From NCBI GenBank assembly GCA_030867875.1, contig JAOWCC010001589.1, forward strand, positions 81,987,537 through 82,051,536: 64,000 nt of DNA. Reading direction: 5' to 3'. Shown here in pieces: positions 1 to 11,563 of this stretch. The stretch comes from Actinernus sp. WN-2022 (taxonomy: Eukaryota; Cnidaria; Anthozoa; Actiniaria; Actinernidae). Made by a program: the position numbers and the translations under genes. Positions within the stretch are counted from its first letter, which is position 1, and each line of letters starts with the position of its first letter. The notes beneath the pieces were generated by a model. It searched no databases, had not been told where the DNA came from, and saw only the letters and a list, made by a program, of their open reading frames with translations.

Positions 1-1004
1 TAATATAATAAATTAATTATTTTCCAAAACCTTGGCACGGAAAAAGGTTAAATATTTACTCAGTGAAAAAATACAACAGACCTCAGAACTGTTAGTAATA
101 CTCAGGTACCTAATGTCAACACAGAAATCTGGTCATAATTACATGTACCTCTGGTCGGCACTTTACATTTAGCGATACAAAAATGCACAAAACTCATAAA
201 TACCTGGGGGGAAACAATTACGTCAATGGGTTATTTGGCAGACACGCAACATTACAGACAACAGAACATCACTGCCTTAGCACAACAAGAATGACACCTC
301 AAAAGAATCGGTGTTGTTGTGAAAGAAAGGCGCCATGGCGAATAATGCATTAATGAGATGACGTCTATACAGGTATCGATCCAGGCTTTAACTTTCGCGG
401 TCATGGGTCAGGAAAGGTCACATTTACACGATTTCGAACAAGCGTAAAAGTATTCACTGTAAACCAAAACTTTCTTCACAGAACTCAAAACCATTTGGAG
501 GTTCATAGCTATAAAATTTGCAAAAAGGGTTATAGGCACTTTATCACTCTATAATTGGGTTACCTGGCTTGGTTAGTCCATGTGGCTCAGTATTCCATAT
601 ATGGGTAACTAGCTTTAATTTATTTTGTAAGTAAAGTCTGTATATATCTGATACAAATAGAAAGTTGTTGATTGACTGAAAAGTTAATGAATAATTCATG
701 ACTTTGAGAAGGTCAATTCAAATATTGTGGAAATACCGGAAACTTGTTTGTCAAGAGGCTTTAATTAATTGAGTGTGCCTTATCAAATCCGTCGTATCTA
801 ACATTAATGATTTATTATAATAATTGTACTTATTTTTCAGATTGAAAACGCCTCAGCCGTATATATAACTACGTGGTTAGAGTTGCTCTGTACATAAAGG
901 GAGATAGATCTTAACCGATATCCACCGAACGCAGTTACTTGGAGTCCAACGCAAGCAAGTGACACGTCCTGTAGTCTACGATACCAGCATAACTCATCTT
1001 CAGT
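1..1004. other. Upstream non-coding region of the GPCR gene
   Basis: AT-rich DNA with no coding signal I can support. It ends in the 5' flank of the GPCR. No clear TATA box, CpG island or repeat was recognised, and overlapping short ORFs here lack recognisable motifs. Confidence 0.5.
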
Positions 1005-2039
1005 ATGAATACAACACAAACGACCAAACGTACTCCAGTCAACCACCTGCCATTAACAGATATTTACATCATGGTTGGATTTTCAGGAATTCTAGTTCCC
1101 TTCATTCTGGCAGGCAATTTACTTGTCATCGTATCGTACAAAATCAACGTGCTACTCCAAACGCGAACATACACATTTCTGGTCAGCTTAGCCATCTCTG
1201 ATTTTCTCGTTGGAGGAGTCAACCTGCCTATGTGGATCAGTTGTATGATTGATTACACGAAGTGCCACAGTCAAATGTTTACGTTTTTTGATTTGTTTGG
1301 TGCTTTCGCTTCAATACTGCATTTGACGGCGATAAGTATCGAGCGATATATAGCTATAGCGATGCCTTATCTTCATAGACGCCTGTCAATTTACTTTCAT
1401 AGGGGAACGCTGGCTTTTATTTGGACTTTCTCGGCTTTTATGGCATCACTGTCGTGGTACAATCCTTCTACGAAATACCGTCAAATCTACAATTGTGCCG
1501 TCTTTGTAGCTGGTTTTGTCTTACCAGCAACTGTCATAGTGTCAATGTACTTAGGCATCTTTAGAACCGCGCAGTCTCTAAGAAAACGAACTCCAAGTCT
1601 TTCTTCTACAAACATCAACGCAGCTGAATCAAGCAGGAAAGGGCTGAGGGAAGATCACAAAGTGGCTATGACCGTAGCGTTCATTAGTGGGCTTTTCATC
1701 ATTGCTTGGCTACCATTTTTTGTGGTCTCCATAATTGCAACCTTTTGTAGGCCTTGCCTCCCTTCAAATATGGCCGACCTTCTTCGAATGGTAGCATCTG
1801 TTAAATGGCTCCATTACAGCAACAGTGTAACCAATCCAATTGTGTATGCATTTCGCGACAGGGAGATTAGAAAAACTTTTCTCAAACTTCTTAGATGTAG
1901 GAACATCTCACTTCGTAAGCACCTTATTCTGAGGAGAAAGTCTCAGAGAGTCCCTAGTAGCATTCCTACTGATACTATCGACCTCGAATTAATCAGCACC
2001 GCACCGGATGCCGTACTCGAGGCTGATTGTTTTATTTAA
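1005..2039 (+). CDS. Class A (rhodopsin-like) G protein-coupled receptor, orphan, single exon
   Basis: A 344-residue seven-helix plasma-membrane receptor in one uninterrupted exon. Family landmarks are all visible: N38 in TM1 (GNLLVIV), D66 in TM2 (LAISD), C87 before TM3 and C164 in the second extracellular loop (the usual disulfide), E113-R114-Y115 (the DRY-type motif), W140 in TM4, P174 in TM5, AWLP at 234-237 in TM6 (variant of CWxP), and NPIVY at 277-281 in TM7. C298 after helix 8 could be palmitoylated, and N2 (NTT) fits an N-glycosylation sequon on the short extracellular N-terminus. The third loop is basic and Ser/Thr rich, suited to G-protein coupling and phosphorylation. The start is the first ATG giving a compact N-terminus before TM1. 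It resembles amine-, adenosine- or melatonin-like cnidarian receptors, but TM3 lacks an Asp (FFDLFGAF places D96 too early to be sure), so no ligand can be named. Confidence 0.93.
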   Translation: MNTTQTTKRTPVNHLPLTDIYIMVGFSGILVPFILAGNLLVIVSYKINVLLQTRTYTFLVSLAISDFLVGGVNLPMWISCMIDYTKCHSQMFTFFDLFGAFASILHLTAISIERYIAIAMPYLHRRLSIYFHRGTLAFIWTFSAFMASLSWYNPSTKYRQIYNCAVFVAGFVLPATVIVSMYLGIFRTAQSLRKRTPSLSSTNINAAESSRKGLREDHKVAMTVAFISGLFIIAWLPFFVVSIIATFCRPCLPSNMADLLRMVASVKWLHYSNSVTNPIVYAFRDREIRKTFLKLLRCRNISLRKHLILRRKSQRVPSSIPTDTIDLELISTAPDAVLEADCFI

Positions 2040-3330
2040 GTTTATTGTCAAAGAAAGGGTAATTGGCAAATGAGATCAGCATTAAAATAACAAGAAATTT
2101 AGAGGATTCCACAGTAAGATGAGGGGTATATCATAAGCCCATAACCAGGGGATAATTTATATCATGCTTATCCGATATATAAAATTGCGCCACGCAAAAC
2201 TGGTAGTTAGCCTGAACTAAACCGGTTTCATTTATCGCAATTTCATGTTCAGTTATTTTAGTAGAGAGAGTTTAATCAGGATTTTTCCATCTGGAAGTCG
2301 ATCTGAGAATTGGTCCGGATGAGTTTTGTCATGTTAAAATGTTGACATAATAATCATTATATTTAATACGCCAGATAGCTGTTATTTCACATTATTTAAA
2401 AAAAAAAAATGTAACTGATCAGCTGCCAAACTCTATCGTAAGGTTGTAGTACGTCCGAGTCCAAGCATGTACACTGACTCAGATCCACTTACCATCTGGA
2501 ATATAAAATATCGAAAATCACTTTATAAAACGGGTCGAACCTAAAATCTGATCAGATACCAGATATACGTAACTAAGCTAAGCTAAGTATATTGTTTTAT
2601 AATTATTCTGGAGAGTATAAATATAAGAGATTATCATATTTATAAACATCTCCGGTGTTCTGCAACAACAACATTTAGTACCATTTAAATATAGTTATTG
2701 AAGTACAGGTTTATATTTATACTTTTTTTCAAGGTAATTGGTACACATGCAGAATAACTGCATGTATAGTTAAAAGAGCTGGGTAACAGGCATAATTAAT
2801 CTACATTTATAAAGTATTTGGTCTTACAACTTAAAAAACAAGAGAGTGTAAATTAGGCTATAATATATAGAAAATTAATAATAAATATAATAATGATGAG
2901 AATAATAATAAATGACAATGATACTGGAATAAAGTAAACATAATTTCATGAGGTTCCTTAAAGACTAGAAGTATTGGAGGTTAGACAATTTAGATAGATG
3001 AGACTAATACAGATTTATAAGGTCAGACTTGATTTTTTTAAGAGTACTTCCCCAGCATTTGAGTTATTTACTTTATTAAGTTCCAAGTTACTGCTCCTTT
3101 GAAACGAAAGTTAAATTTTCGGTAATTCGTTCTAACTTGCATGAGGAATAAAGTATGCTGACCTTGCTGATAGCCTGGTATTATAAGAATGTACAGAAGC
3201 AACTGTTACTAAAAAGTTGTCAAATGCTGATGGAAGCATTCTATAATGAAATTAACTGAAAGAAATAAAGCATTATGAATATATATTATATCAGTACATT
3301 TCAGTATTTTCCGTTTCTTAAATAAAGGAG
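2040..3330. other. AT-rich intergenic DNA
   Basis: Downstream of the GPCR. It holds runs of A/T and short degenerate repeats. No ORF, RNA gene or repeat family was recognised. Poly(A)-signal-like AATAAA strings occur but none can be assigned to the GPCR with confidence. Confidence 0.5.
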
Positions 3331-3771
3331 AGGTATGTGTGTCGTATTTAGAACTTTCTTTAATACGGAGAGCTTTTTTGGAGGATTACGAGTGGTTTTA
3401 GTGTAGAGTCATAAGTGTTATCCCAAACTGTTAATCCATTAGTCAAAAAAGGATATATCAAGGAGTAGTAAAGCTGAATTATGACATCTGTAGGAAGGTA
3501 ATGTCTTACCTTTGAAAGGATACATATACATCTAGATATTTTTTCTGAATAATTCTCGTATATGACTTTTCCAGTTGAGGTTGGAACCATCATGACTCCT
3601 AGATATTTAATTCATTTTTTGTTATATCAATTTATCCTTTACTTTGAGATTAACCGTATAATAAATTTTCTTCTGTGGTGGGTGAAAAATAACAAAGTTG
3701 GTTTTGTTGGCATAGCCAGTCATTAACTTTTGCTAGCTCATTGCTGATGGTTGATTCAAGAGTAATATTAA

Positions 3772-3987
3772 TAGAGGTAATCGGCTAACGCTGTTGCCAC
3801 CCAATTCAGATCGTGTGATGTAAACAGATACTACTCTGGGAATAATTCTTTTTCATTCTAATCATAATGCATTCATGCCTATCTAGCTGAATAAAATTAA
3901 TTTTCAAAGGGTCAATTCTCCAGAGTAATGTGTGTTTACATCACATGATCTGAATTGGGTGGCAACAGCGTTAGCCGATTACCTCTA
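3772..3987. mobile_element. 216-bp MITE with TTAA target duplication, inserted in LINE RT
   Basis: Terminal inverted repeats beginning TAGAGGTAATCGGCTAACGC run about 57 bp at each end, and TTAA stands immediately outside both (3768-3771 and 3988-3991). TTAA target sites are typical of piggyBac and Kolobok superfamilies, so this is probably a non-autonomous derivative. It interrupts the LINE RT just downstream of the FADD motif. A second, disrupted copy lies at 42377-43100. Confidence 0.85.
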
Positions 3988-4171
3988 TTAAGTTATATTC
4001 AGCATAAAATAAATTCGCATCGTCAGCAAAGAGATGAAAATCAAAAAGGCTAGAACAATTACTAAAGTCATTCACATATAATAGGAATACGAGTGGGCCC
4101 AAGACTAGTCGTGTGGCACACCACACAATAAGGTCTTGTGTTCTGAACATACATTACTAATAGAGACAAAC

Positions 4172-4822
4172 TGTTTTCTATTGGTAAGATAAGATATAAA
4201 CCAGTTTTTTGCAATTCCTCGGATACCATAATAATCCAGCTTATTTTATTAAAATTTCATGGTTAACTGTATCAAAGGCTTTGCTGAGTTAAAAAAAATA
4301 CGCCACATGCATGAGGGCATGCCCTCTTCTATTGCCCTTTGAATTGTATCAGTTATTAATAATGCATGTGTAGTTGAATGATAGAACGGAAACCAAACTG
4401 GCCTTTATAAATGAAATCATTCTTGATTAAAAAATATTATTATTATTATTGTATATGTTGTGGTTCAATTATATCTTTGGTTCAAAAATATTATTATTAT
4501 TATGTTTTCTATTGGTAAGATAAGATATAAACCAGTTTTTTGCAATTCCTCGGATACCATAATAATCCAGCTTATTTTATTAAAATTTCATGGTTAACTG
4601 TATCAAAGGCTTTGCTGAGTTCAAAAAAATACGCCACATGCATGAGGGCATGCCCTCTTCTATTGCCCTTTGAATTGTATCAGTTATTAATAATGCATGT
4701 GTAGTTGAATGATAGAACGGAAACCAAACTGGCCTTTATAAATGAAATCATTCTTGATTAAAAAATATTATTATTATTATTGTATATGTTGTGGTTCAAT
4801 TATATCTTTGGTTCAAAAATTT
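4172..4822. repeat. 331-bp tandem duplication inside the LINE remnant
   Basis: Copies 4172-4502 and 4503-4822 are nearly identical. Each contains RT coding remnants plus the first about 40 bp of the foldback element at 4781, so the duplication happened after that element inserted. A (TTA)n tract sits at the junction. Confidence 0.9.
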
Positions 4823-5744
4823 TGAACCAGTACCATTTTTTTGAACCAGTACCATTTTTTTGAACCAGTACCATTTTTTTTAATCAGTTCAAATGCTTTG
4901 TTTTAGCTCAGCCGCAGCTGTGATTATTCTGTAAAAGTCGGCTCGGTTGACACAGTTTGTTCAGTTTCGGCAAACGATTTCACACGGGCGTAGAGGGAGG
5001 TTGAGTTTGCGAGTTTTTCTTGAGAACCCTAGCTCTAGGTGGGTAAGATCTTGTTTACTGACCGGTTAGGTTTTTTTTATGGTTCAGGGTAGGGTTTTAG
5101 TTAGTTTAAAATTCCCAGCATAATTTTCCCACAAGTAGCCCAAGCTGAAATTCGCTGTAATATGGCACAGACATAGTTAAGGAACATATTATACAGACCG
5201 TGTTGTCGTCCATGTAATTTTATTTCCAAGTCCGATTTTGTTAGCAGTGCGCATGTGTGAATAAAATTAAGAGACTAGAAACAAATTAGCATAAGTAGAG
5301 GGACTGTGTTCGACGATTAGTCACCTATAGAATAAACGGTGGTGTAAAAATCAACAAGCGCTTCTTTGGCGCAGTGCGTTAATCGACTGGACTATCATCT
5401 ACCAGGCGTTCCTCGTAATACTGTCTCAAGTTAAGCCCGACCGGGCGAGGTTAGTAAGTGGAAGGTAAGTAACGTGTCTCAGGGGGGACACGGGAAAAGG
5501 GGGATGGGACTGGGGAAGGGAGGGTAGAAATTAGAGGGAAGAGAGGGTTGACAAAAAATATTTTGTAGGGGAGGGGTGGGTGGATTTTTTTTTTCTTTTT
5601 AGAATCTTGAAAAAATGGTACTGGTTTTCTTTTTAGAATCATGAAAAAATGGTACTGGTTCAAAAAAATGGTACTGGTTCAAAAAAATTGTACTGGTTCA
5701 AATATATTTGTACCAGAGGTAATATTTGAACCACAACATATACA
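4781..5744. mobile_element. Foldback/TIR element with tandem subterminal repeats, carrying Pol III-gene-like sequence
   Basis: About 95-bp inverted ends start TGTATATGTTGTGGTTCAA. Inside them are three or more direct copies of the 17-19 bp unit TTTGAACCAGTACCATTTT on the left, mirrored on the right (5600-5700). The interior is non-coding except for a stretch resembling tRNA and 5S rRNA (see 5352-5505). There is no transposase, so it is non-autonomous. It sits inside the LINE remnant between QFGFR and RPISLLS. Confidence 0.8.
5352..5505 (+). pseudogene. tRNA-like start fused to a 5S rRNA-like segment (degenerate)
   Basis: Positions 5359-5395 resemble the 5' half of a tRNA (TTTGGCGCAGTGCG is A-box-like). 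From about 5405 the order of motifs follows 5S rRNA: TTCCTCGT, AAGTTAAGC, CGGGC, GGTTAGTA, then a TGGA-like and GTAA-like region. Neither is an intact gene. It may be a relic of a Pol III-driven SINE captured by the foldback element. The 5S similarity is judged by eye from known metazoan 5S. Confidence 0.45.
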
Positions 5745-5798
5745 TTAATTTCTCAAGTATTTTATTAAAAATGGACAATAGTGAAATTGGGCGATAAT

Positions 5799-6205
5799 CA
5801 AGACTTTCATAATGGCCACCTCCTAATTTGCATAAGTGATTTCCCGTTTCGTTAGTTTATCCACATGTATAGAAAATTATGAATATTGCCACGTAAAAGA
5901 GCATGTCGACATTAGTGAACTTGTGAAAGTTGAGTGCTGTAGCTTATAAAGCAACGAGGTTACAGCCAGTTGAAATTAAGAGATTTCAGTGTATGACAAA
6001 AACAACGGAGGCCTTTATAACCTCGGTTTCATATTTTTTTCGGCATTAGAAATGGTCATAGCTCAACAGCAATTTTACACATTGCTCTAAAACGCAAAAT
6101 AATTACTAGTTTTAATATGATCTTTCATGTAGTAGCATTGGTTTCTCTTTACAGATTGATGTTCCAAATTATGCAAATTAGGAGGCGGAAATTATGAAAG
6201 TCGTG
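5799..6205. mobile_element. About 407-bp TIR element (MITE) in the LINE remnant
   Basis: Inverted ends CAAGACTTTCATAAT / ATTATGAAAGTCGTG continue inward through a CCTCCTAATTTGCATAA block (5820-5838 against 6172-6186). It interrupts the LINE coding sequence between YKKTDSSTTNQ and YRPISLL. The interior is non-coding and no clear TSD was seen. Confidence 0.7.
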
Positions 6206-6665
6206 TTTTGGTTAGTAGTAGACGAGTCGGTCTTTTTATATATAGGAATGACTCTGGCAAATTTGAAGCAATCAGGAAAGATGCCGTATTTGCTTAAGGA
6301 CGTATTGAATAAAATTTCAAGTGGTTTAGATATAACAGATTTAAGTATCTTCAGTACCATTTGTTTTATCTAACTTAAGTTCAGATATAATATTTTCAAT
6401 CTCTGAAGCTGAAACTGGAGAGAGATAAAAACTGGATATCAGAGGAGACTAAGTAATCATGAAATGTCTTTAGCCTTTGGTATGGATTGAGCAAGGTGAT
6501 TTCCAATATTAGCAAAGAAGGAATTAAATTCGGTGGCTATTTCATTTATGTTAGTCAAACTTTTATCACCCTTAATAATTTTATTTGGAATTAGGAAATT
6601 CTTATGTTTCAAGGTTATTAATTGTTTAATCCATTCCAACTGAGGTGTTTTTATATTGTTACTGT

Positions 6666-6745
6666 TTTTTGTAAGCAAAAAGCTATATTAGCTATATTAT
6701 AATTGAAAAAAAAAGCAGCATAATATAGCGTTTTGCTTACAAAAA
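6666..6745. mobile_element. 80-bp hairpin element
   Basis: Near-perfect inverted arms TTTTTGTAAGCAAAAAGCTA (6666 on) and its complement (ending 6745), with a short A-rich loop. It lies within the LINE remnant between the EN and RT parts and looks like a minimal foldback MITE. Confidence 0.65.
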
Positions 6746-7640
6746 GTAGGCGACTTAGTTTATTTCTGTATTGCTTATATTGGATGAGGTGATACTCATT
6801 TTGGTTTTGTATTTCCTAAAAAGTTTATTTTTAACTTTTATAGAGACTTTCAAGGCTAGTGGTATCGATGGCCTGGTAATAAATATAGCTTCTTGTCGTG
6901 ATATTCCTTTTAATGGTATGTGTTGATAAATTATTTCAGTTGTTTTCAAGTAGTATACGTTAAAATTTTCATTGGCATCTTCCTTTCAATAAAAAGATTC
7001 ATACCAGTCAATGGAGGTAAGCTCATTAATAAATTAATCTTCTTCAAAACGTGAGTAATCTCTGTTAAATACTTTAGTGTTGTGAGAAATAGCACAAAAC
7101 TGATTAATTATCAGAAAGTTTGGAAGGTGGTCAGAAACATCACACATACAGTATGTTACCAATTTGAGTATAATGATCAGTTGAATTAAAAATATTAATA
7201 TTATCAATGAGTGTTGCTGAGTGACTATTAATTCTTGTTGGTTGAATAATGAGTCTAGAGGAAGTAAGAGGCCAATGTATTTATGAAATCATCGGTTTGG
7301 TGATGAGACTCAAAATTTAGGAGATTAATGTTGAAATCACCCATGAGTATACAAAGTATAGAGATTCCAAAAATGATTCAAGATAGCTATTTGGATGTCT
7401 ATATGTTACTGAATAGATATAAAATATTTGTGGTTCATGTTGTTGATTTCAATCCATAACGATTCTTGTTCATTATTAGTCAGATTTAGGTCAACTCTGA
7501 CTGTGAAGGATAAATTATTGTCAATAAAGAATCCAACCCCTCCTACCTGTAATTCACTAGGCTGAGATATAAATTTGTAGCCAGGTAAAGAGATATTTGT
7601 ATAGTTATCCCTTAATGTTTTAGCCATGTTTCGGTTACTC

Positions 7641-8284
7641 CAATCATCTTAAAAGGATATTTTATTTCACTCAGCAGATTTATAAAATTATAATAATTTG
7701 CAGAAATACTTCTAATATTGAAATGCAAAAAAGAAAATGATCAATAATAGAATTTGAAACATTGATTGGGTTGTGAAAGCTGTGCGGTGAGTAATATTTA
7801 TAAGTAATAGCATGACATGAGGGAAATTAGTGATTAAATTTCCCCGAGAGCCGAGGGAGGCGGCGGAGGAACCTTTACAGATCCTCCCGAGGCTAGGGTA
7901 TGACCTACTTATTTGCATGTTAATGAGAGGAAATTAGAACAAGTATGCATGCTGATGAGGGGATTTAGTGATTAAAATATTGATGTACCTGAACAAACAA
8001 AGAAACCCGTGGGGATCATGGTATTACTAAAGATATCTTCAGAAGGAATGTGTGTTTATTATGGACAGATGTGGGACATTTCTAATTGATGATATTATGG
8101 ACAGATGTGGGACATTTCTAATTGATGATATTATAGCAAGATTAGGGAGGTTGTGTAGAATTACTTCAGCTATACCTTCAGAGCAAAGACAACTTGTATT
8201 TGAGTTAAATGAAAAAAGACATTAAAATATAAGTAATAATATGGTGTGACTTTATAGATTAGAAATAACTCTTTGCAATTGAAG
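7641..8284. other. Non-coding, with short duplicated segments
   Basis: Contains a GC-rich insert-like stretch (7836-7905) flanked by near-repeats of TTAGTGATTAAA (7827 and 7966), and a 33-bp direct duplication at about 8058-8125 (ATGGACAGATGTGGGACATT twice). No gene is supported. Confidence 0.55.
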
Positions 8285-8289
8285 GATTC

Positions 8290-8433
8290 TGTGGTGTTTT
8301 AAGATATTTATAAAAGGAAATATTACATGCAAACCGCTACCGAAACGTGCCCGTGCTAATCCTACATCCGATCCTATATATCCGGGACCTAAGTACTTAC
8401 AATGACATTCTAAATAAGGCTAGCAACACTACA
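8290..8433 (-). repeat. 3' LTR of the Gypsy element
   Basis: 144 bp, starting TGTGGTGTTTTAAG and ending AACACTACA on the plus strand. It differs from the other LTR by a few substitutions and a 2-bp TA indel in the CCTATATATCC tract, which suggests a moderately old insertion. Confidence 0.93.
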
Positions 8434-8446
8434 TCCCTCCCTTCTT
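8434..8446 (-). promoter_or_regulatory. Polypurine tract of the Gypsy element
   Basis: On the element strand, AAGAAGGGAGGGA lies immediately before the 3' LTR. This is the expected place and composition for plus-strand DNA priming. Confidence 0.8.
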
Positions 8447-8822
8447 AGAAATAAAATTACATACAAACTAAATGTAGTAAACCTGCTGAATGTCTATCAA
8501 AACGATGGTCAAATGTCTCGTGTTCTGAATCGCCTACTTAGCGTTTACTCAACGTGTGAAACATAACTCTGTTATATCACGTTTACTACTCTACAGTTCA
8601 CAGATACAGTTCAAAGTCTTTGAACCTTCCTGGACGTGACCTCACTCTCTCTGGGTATCGTCTCTCTGGGATGTTCGTCACTGGACTCTGTTCATCAGGA
8701 CTTTGTTCGTCAGGACTTTGTTCATATTCACCTTCCTCCAGCTCTGAACCTTCCTCTTTGCTCACTGCGCTTTTGAAAAATGAAGTTTCTTGTGATCTCA
8801 GTGTTGTCTTCTTTCTTTGCCG

Positions 8823-9675
8823 TCACCATTGTTCCTTTTTGTTCACAACAATGCATGGCTCTGTGTGATAGGGTGTGTCGCTCTTCCTCTTAGAATCGTC
8901 GCGTTTAACGAGTACCGTATCGCCTTCTTGGACTATTGATGGCTTCACATAAGCTTTGTTATCCGCATAAGCCTTAATCTCAGCCTTTGCCTTATGGTCT
9001 CGATCCTCCATTTCTGGTTCTTGCTGAGGTGTCTTTACTTCTGGGAGCTTAGTCTTGAGTGCTCGACCAAATAACGCAGTTGCAGGAGGAATTCCGGTGG
9101 TAGTGTGTGGAGTAGCTCGATAGTTCCTAAGAAATCTATGCATCTCCTGTTTCCAATTCTTATGTTCAACCTTTGCTGTCTTGACCACTTTCTTTACTGT
9201 TCGCACAAATCTTTCAACCTCGCCATTGGCTCTAGGCCATCTTGGAGTTATCTTCCGATGCTTGAAATCAAGATCTTGCGCAAACGACTGAAAGTCGTGG
9301 CTATTAAATGGGGGACCATTGTCCGTATTAACCACATCTGGTATCCCAAATTCAGAGAAACTTTGTCTAGCCTTGGTAGTACAGTATTTGCCGATGTTGA
9401 GTTGACAGTGTCCACTATTGGATATCTGGAGTAATCATCCGTAATTATTAGGAGATATTCACTGTTCGGAAGCTCGGCGAAGTCCATGCTGACTTTCTTC
9501 CATGGAGATGTTGGCAGGGGAGACATCTTGAGTGGTTCTCGTTTGCTTTCAGGAGTAGTGAACAGACACGCACCACACGATTTTACTTCTTTGTGTACCA
9601 TGCTGTCTATACCTGGGAACCAGACTTTTTCTCGCAACAGTGCTTTGGTCTTAACGAGGCCTTGGTGTCCTTCGT
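8823..9675 (-). pseudogene. Gypsy integrase, frameshifted
   Basis: Two overlapping frames (9248-9637 and 8823-9335) together cover a retroviral-type integrase that joins element DNA to the host chromosome. The N-terminal zinc finger survives as EGHQG...CGAC, but the first His of the HHCC set reads Tyr (AYEGHQG). The core shows MDFAELP (first Asp), then NTDNGPPF (second Asp) and RANGEVERFVR (Glu), a DDE triad. A frameshift near 9320-9335 splits the core between the first and second Asp, and another break separates it from RNase H near 9680. The C-terminal part ends with a basic KRDDSKRKSDTPY segment. Confidence 0.88.
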
Positions 9676-9678
9676 AAG

Positions 9679-10740
9679 CTAAAATTGAACTGTCTTTCTC
9701 TGAAGACTCTTCGGGATTATGATGCGGTTCCCTCTCAGGAGTAGTGTTCCTTGTGCATCAACCGTTACTTCATCTCGAACGCGTTCAAAGGACTTGAATG
9801 TGTCTTTGTTGACAGCCGAGTCATCCAAAGCTGCATACCACTTGCCTGTCTGCACCGCCTTGATGACTGCTTGAAGAGTTCTATCTTCTCTTGTCGCCTG
9901 TTTGATCTCGTCAACCGTCATTGCCTTTGGAGTCGCGTTAATCGTTATGAAGTTGACATACTCCTCCGCAATGCGCTCTTCACGACTGATACTCCTCGTC
10001 TGTTTAACTGGATGACGGGACATGTAGTCTGCAGGGTTGTTGTCACCTCGCCTGTACTCAACTGTTGCATCATACGGTTGTAACCGCAATGACCAGCGTT
10101 CAAGCCTAGGTGTGGGCTTAGACTTCGGGTTTCCGTAGATTGCTACTAGAGGCTTGTGGTCTGTGTAGATATTAACGGGATATCCATATATGTATATGGG
10201 GAGGTGCTCGCACGCCCATACAACCTCCAGCGGCTCTCTCTCGGTTTGTGAGTACCGCTGCTCTACTGGACTTAGCGCTCTACTTGCGTACGCTACAACG
10301 TGTCGTTCATCCGTGTTGTCGTCATCTCGTTGTGCAAGAATTACCAGTGCCAGTCCGACTGGGCTTGCATCTACTAAGATATCCGTCCTCTTGGTTGTGT
10401 CGAAGTTAGCCATCACAGGCGCTGTCACTAGATTCTCTCGTAACGTTGCCACAGCTGCTTCATGCGGAGTCGACCATTCCCATACCACGTCTTTCTTCGT
10501 AAGGTTTCGGAGTGGCTCTGTTATGGTCGCGTAGTTTGGAATGAAACGAGATGAGTAATTGGTCATCCCAAGTAGGCTTCGTACCTCGCTTGGATTCTTA
10601 GGGGTTTCCATCTCTAGTATGGCCTGGACTTTCTTTGGGTCTGGTGAAATGCCTTTCTCCGAGAACACGTACCCAAAGAACTCGAAACTTCCTTTGTTGA
10701 ACTCACACTTCTTCTTGTTTAGGGTTGAGTCCCTTCTCGC
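9679..10740 (-). pseudogene. Gypsy RT connection and RNase H domain
   Basis: This continues the polymerase after a frame break. It starts at the RT thumb (KKKCEFNKGSFEFFGY), goes through the connection (LLGMTNYSSRFIPNY, TAPVMANFD), and into RNase H with ILVDASPVGLALV (first catalytic Asp), REPLEVVWACEHL (Glu), IYTDHKPLV (Asp) and NPADYMSRHP. It degrades the RNA of the RNA-DNA hybrid during reverse transcription. The frame relative to the upstream RT is shifted by one inserted base at about 10728-10733, and the frame stops at 9679 just before the integrase zinc finger. Confidence 0.9.
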
Positions 10741-11563
10741 GTAACCGCTTGAATAGGGCTTGCAGACTCGCGTCATGGCCTTCTTGGGTAGTTCCATGGC
10801 CATATACCAGTATATCATCGCTTACGTTCAGTACTCCTTGGATACCGCTTATGGCTTCGCGAATGGCATTTTGGAAGATTTCTGCTGCGCACGAAATTCC
10901 AAAGTTTAGTCGGCGGAATCGTCGAAGACCAAAATTGGTACTGAACGTTGTGATATAACGTGACTCTGGTGCAAGTTCAAGCTGGTTGTAGCCTCGGTTT
11001 AAGTCGATCTTGCTGAACACCTTCGCACCATTGAGGTAGTTGACCATTTCGTTCAACGTAGGGGTTATGTGCCTCTCGCGCTTTATGGCCTTGTTAGCTT
11101 GTCGCATGTCGACGCATACTCGGATATTCTCTGGATTCTTCGGTTTCGGGACAACTACTACTGGAGATACCCATGGGGTTGGACCCTCTAGTTCTTCAAT
11201 TACACCGAGTTCTTCGTCTTTCTTGAGTTGCTCTTTTAGCTTGCTTCTAACGTGGAAAGGAACTCTTCGGTGTGGCTGGGCTACCGGCTGGACAGTGTTG
11301 TCAATGTGTACTACCAAGGTTTTATTTGAAAATCTTTCAATTTTTCCCAGCCCCTTGAATAAATCTGTATATTCTTCCACGAGTTGTTCTGCTCTCGTTC
11401 CCTGGAGCTTGGTGTTAGTCACACGCTGTACGTTTTGTAATAACTCCAATTCTTGTGACGTCTTCCAGCTTAGTAGTGATCCTCCAGAACCCTCAACTAC
11501 GCAAAATACGTCTTCCACAATTTTCGACGTTGACTCAAGAGTGGTGTGGAATTTACCTAGCAC
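10703..11563 (-). pseudogene. Gypsy reverse transcriptase (fingers and palm)
   Basis: RNA-dependent DNA polymerase domain. Motifs in order: GPTPWVSPVVVVPKPK, IRVCVDMRQANKAI, FSKIDLNRGYNQLEL (first catalytic Asp), FGISCAAEIFQ, and LNVSDDILVYG (the DD pair; the usual Tyr/Phe position is Val-Ser, common in Mag-like elements). The frame is offset from the gag-protease frame near 11570 and from RNase H near 10730. Both look like 1-nt lesions rather than a programmed shift because neither falls at a gag/pol border. Confidence 0.92.

Larger units (their letters stand above)
3340..7640 (-). pseudogene. Decayed CR1/L2-like non-LTR retrotransposon (LINE), fragmented
   Basis: Pieces of one endonuclease-RT polyprotein lie in minus-strand order. 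Endonuclease residues are at 7406-7627 (LQVGGVGFFIDNNLSF). The EN-RT linker is at 6457-6678 (EFNSFFANIGNHLA). The RT N-part is at 6178-6360 (RVIPIYKK), then YRPISLLSIFNKILE near 5745-5800, QFGFR near 4405, the catalytic FADDANLF near 4010-4031 and the C-terminal LPTDVIIQLYYSLIYPFLT segment at 3360-3593. The element no longer encodes a continuous protein, with many stops and frameshifts. It has been split by a TTAA-flanked MITE (3772-3987), a foldback element (4781-5744), a TIR element (5799-6205), a hairpin element (6666-6745) and a tandem duplication. The family is inferred from motif style. The boundaries are approximate and no tail or TSD was found. Confidence 0.82.
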
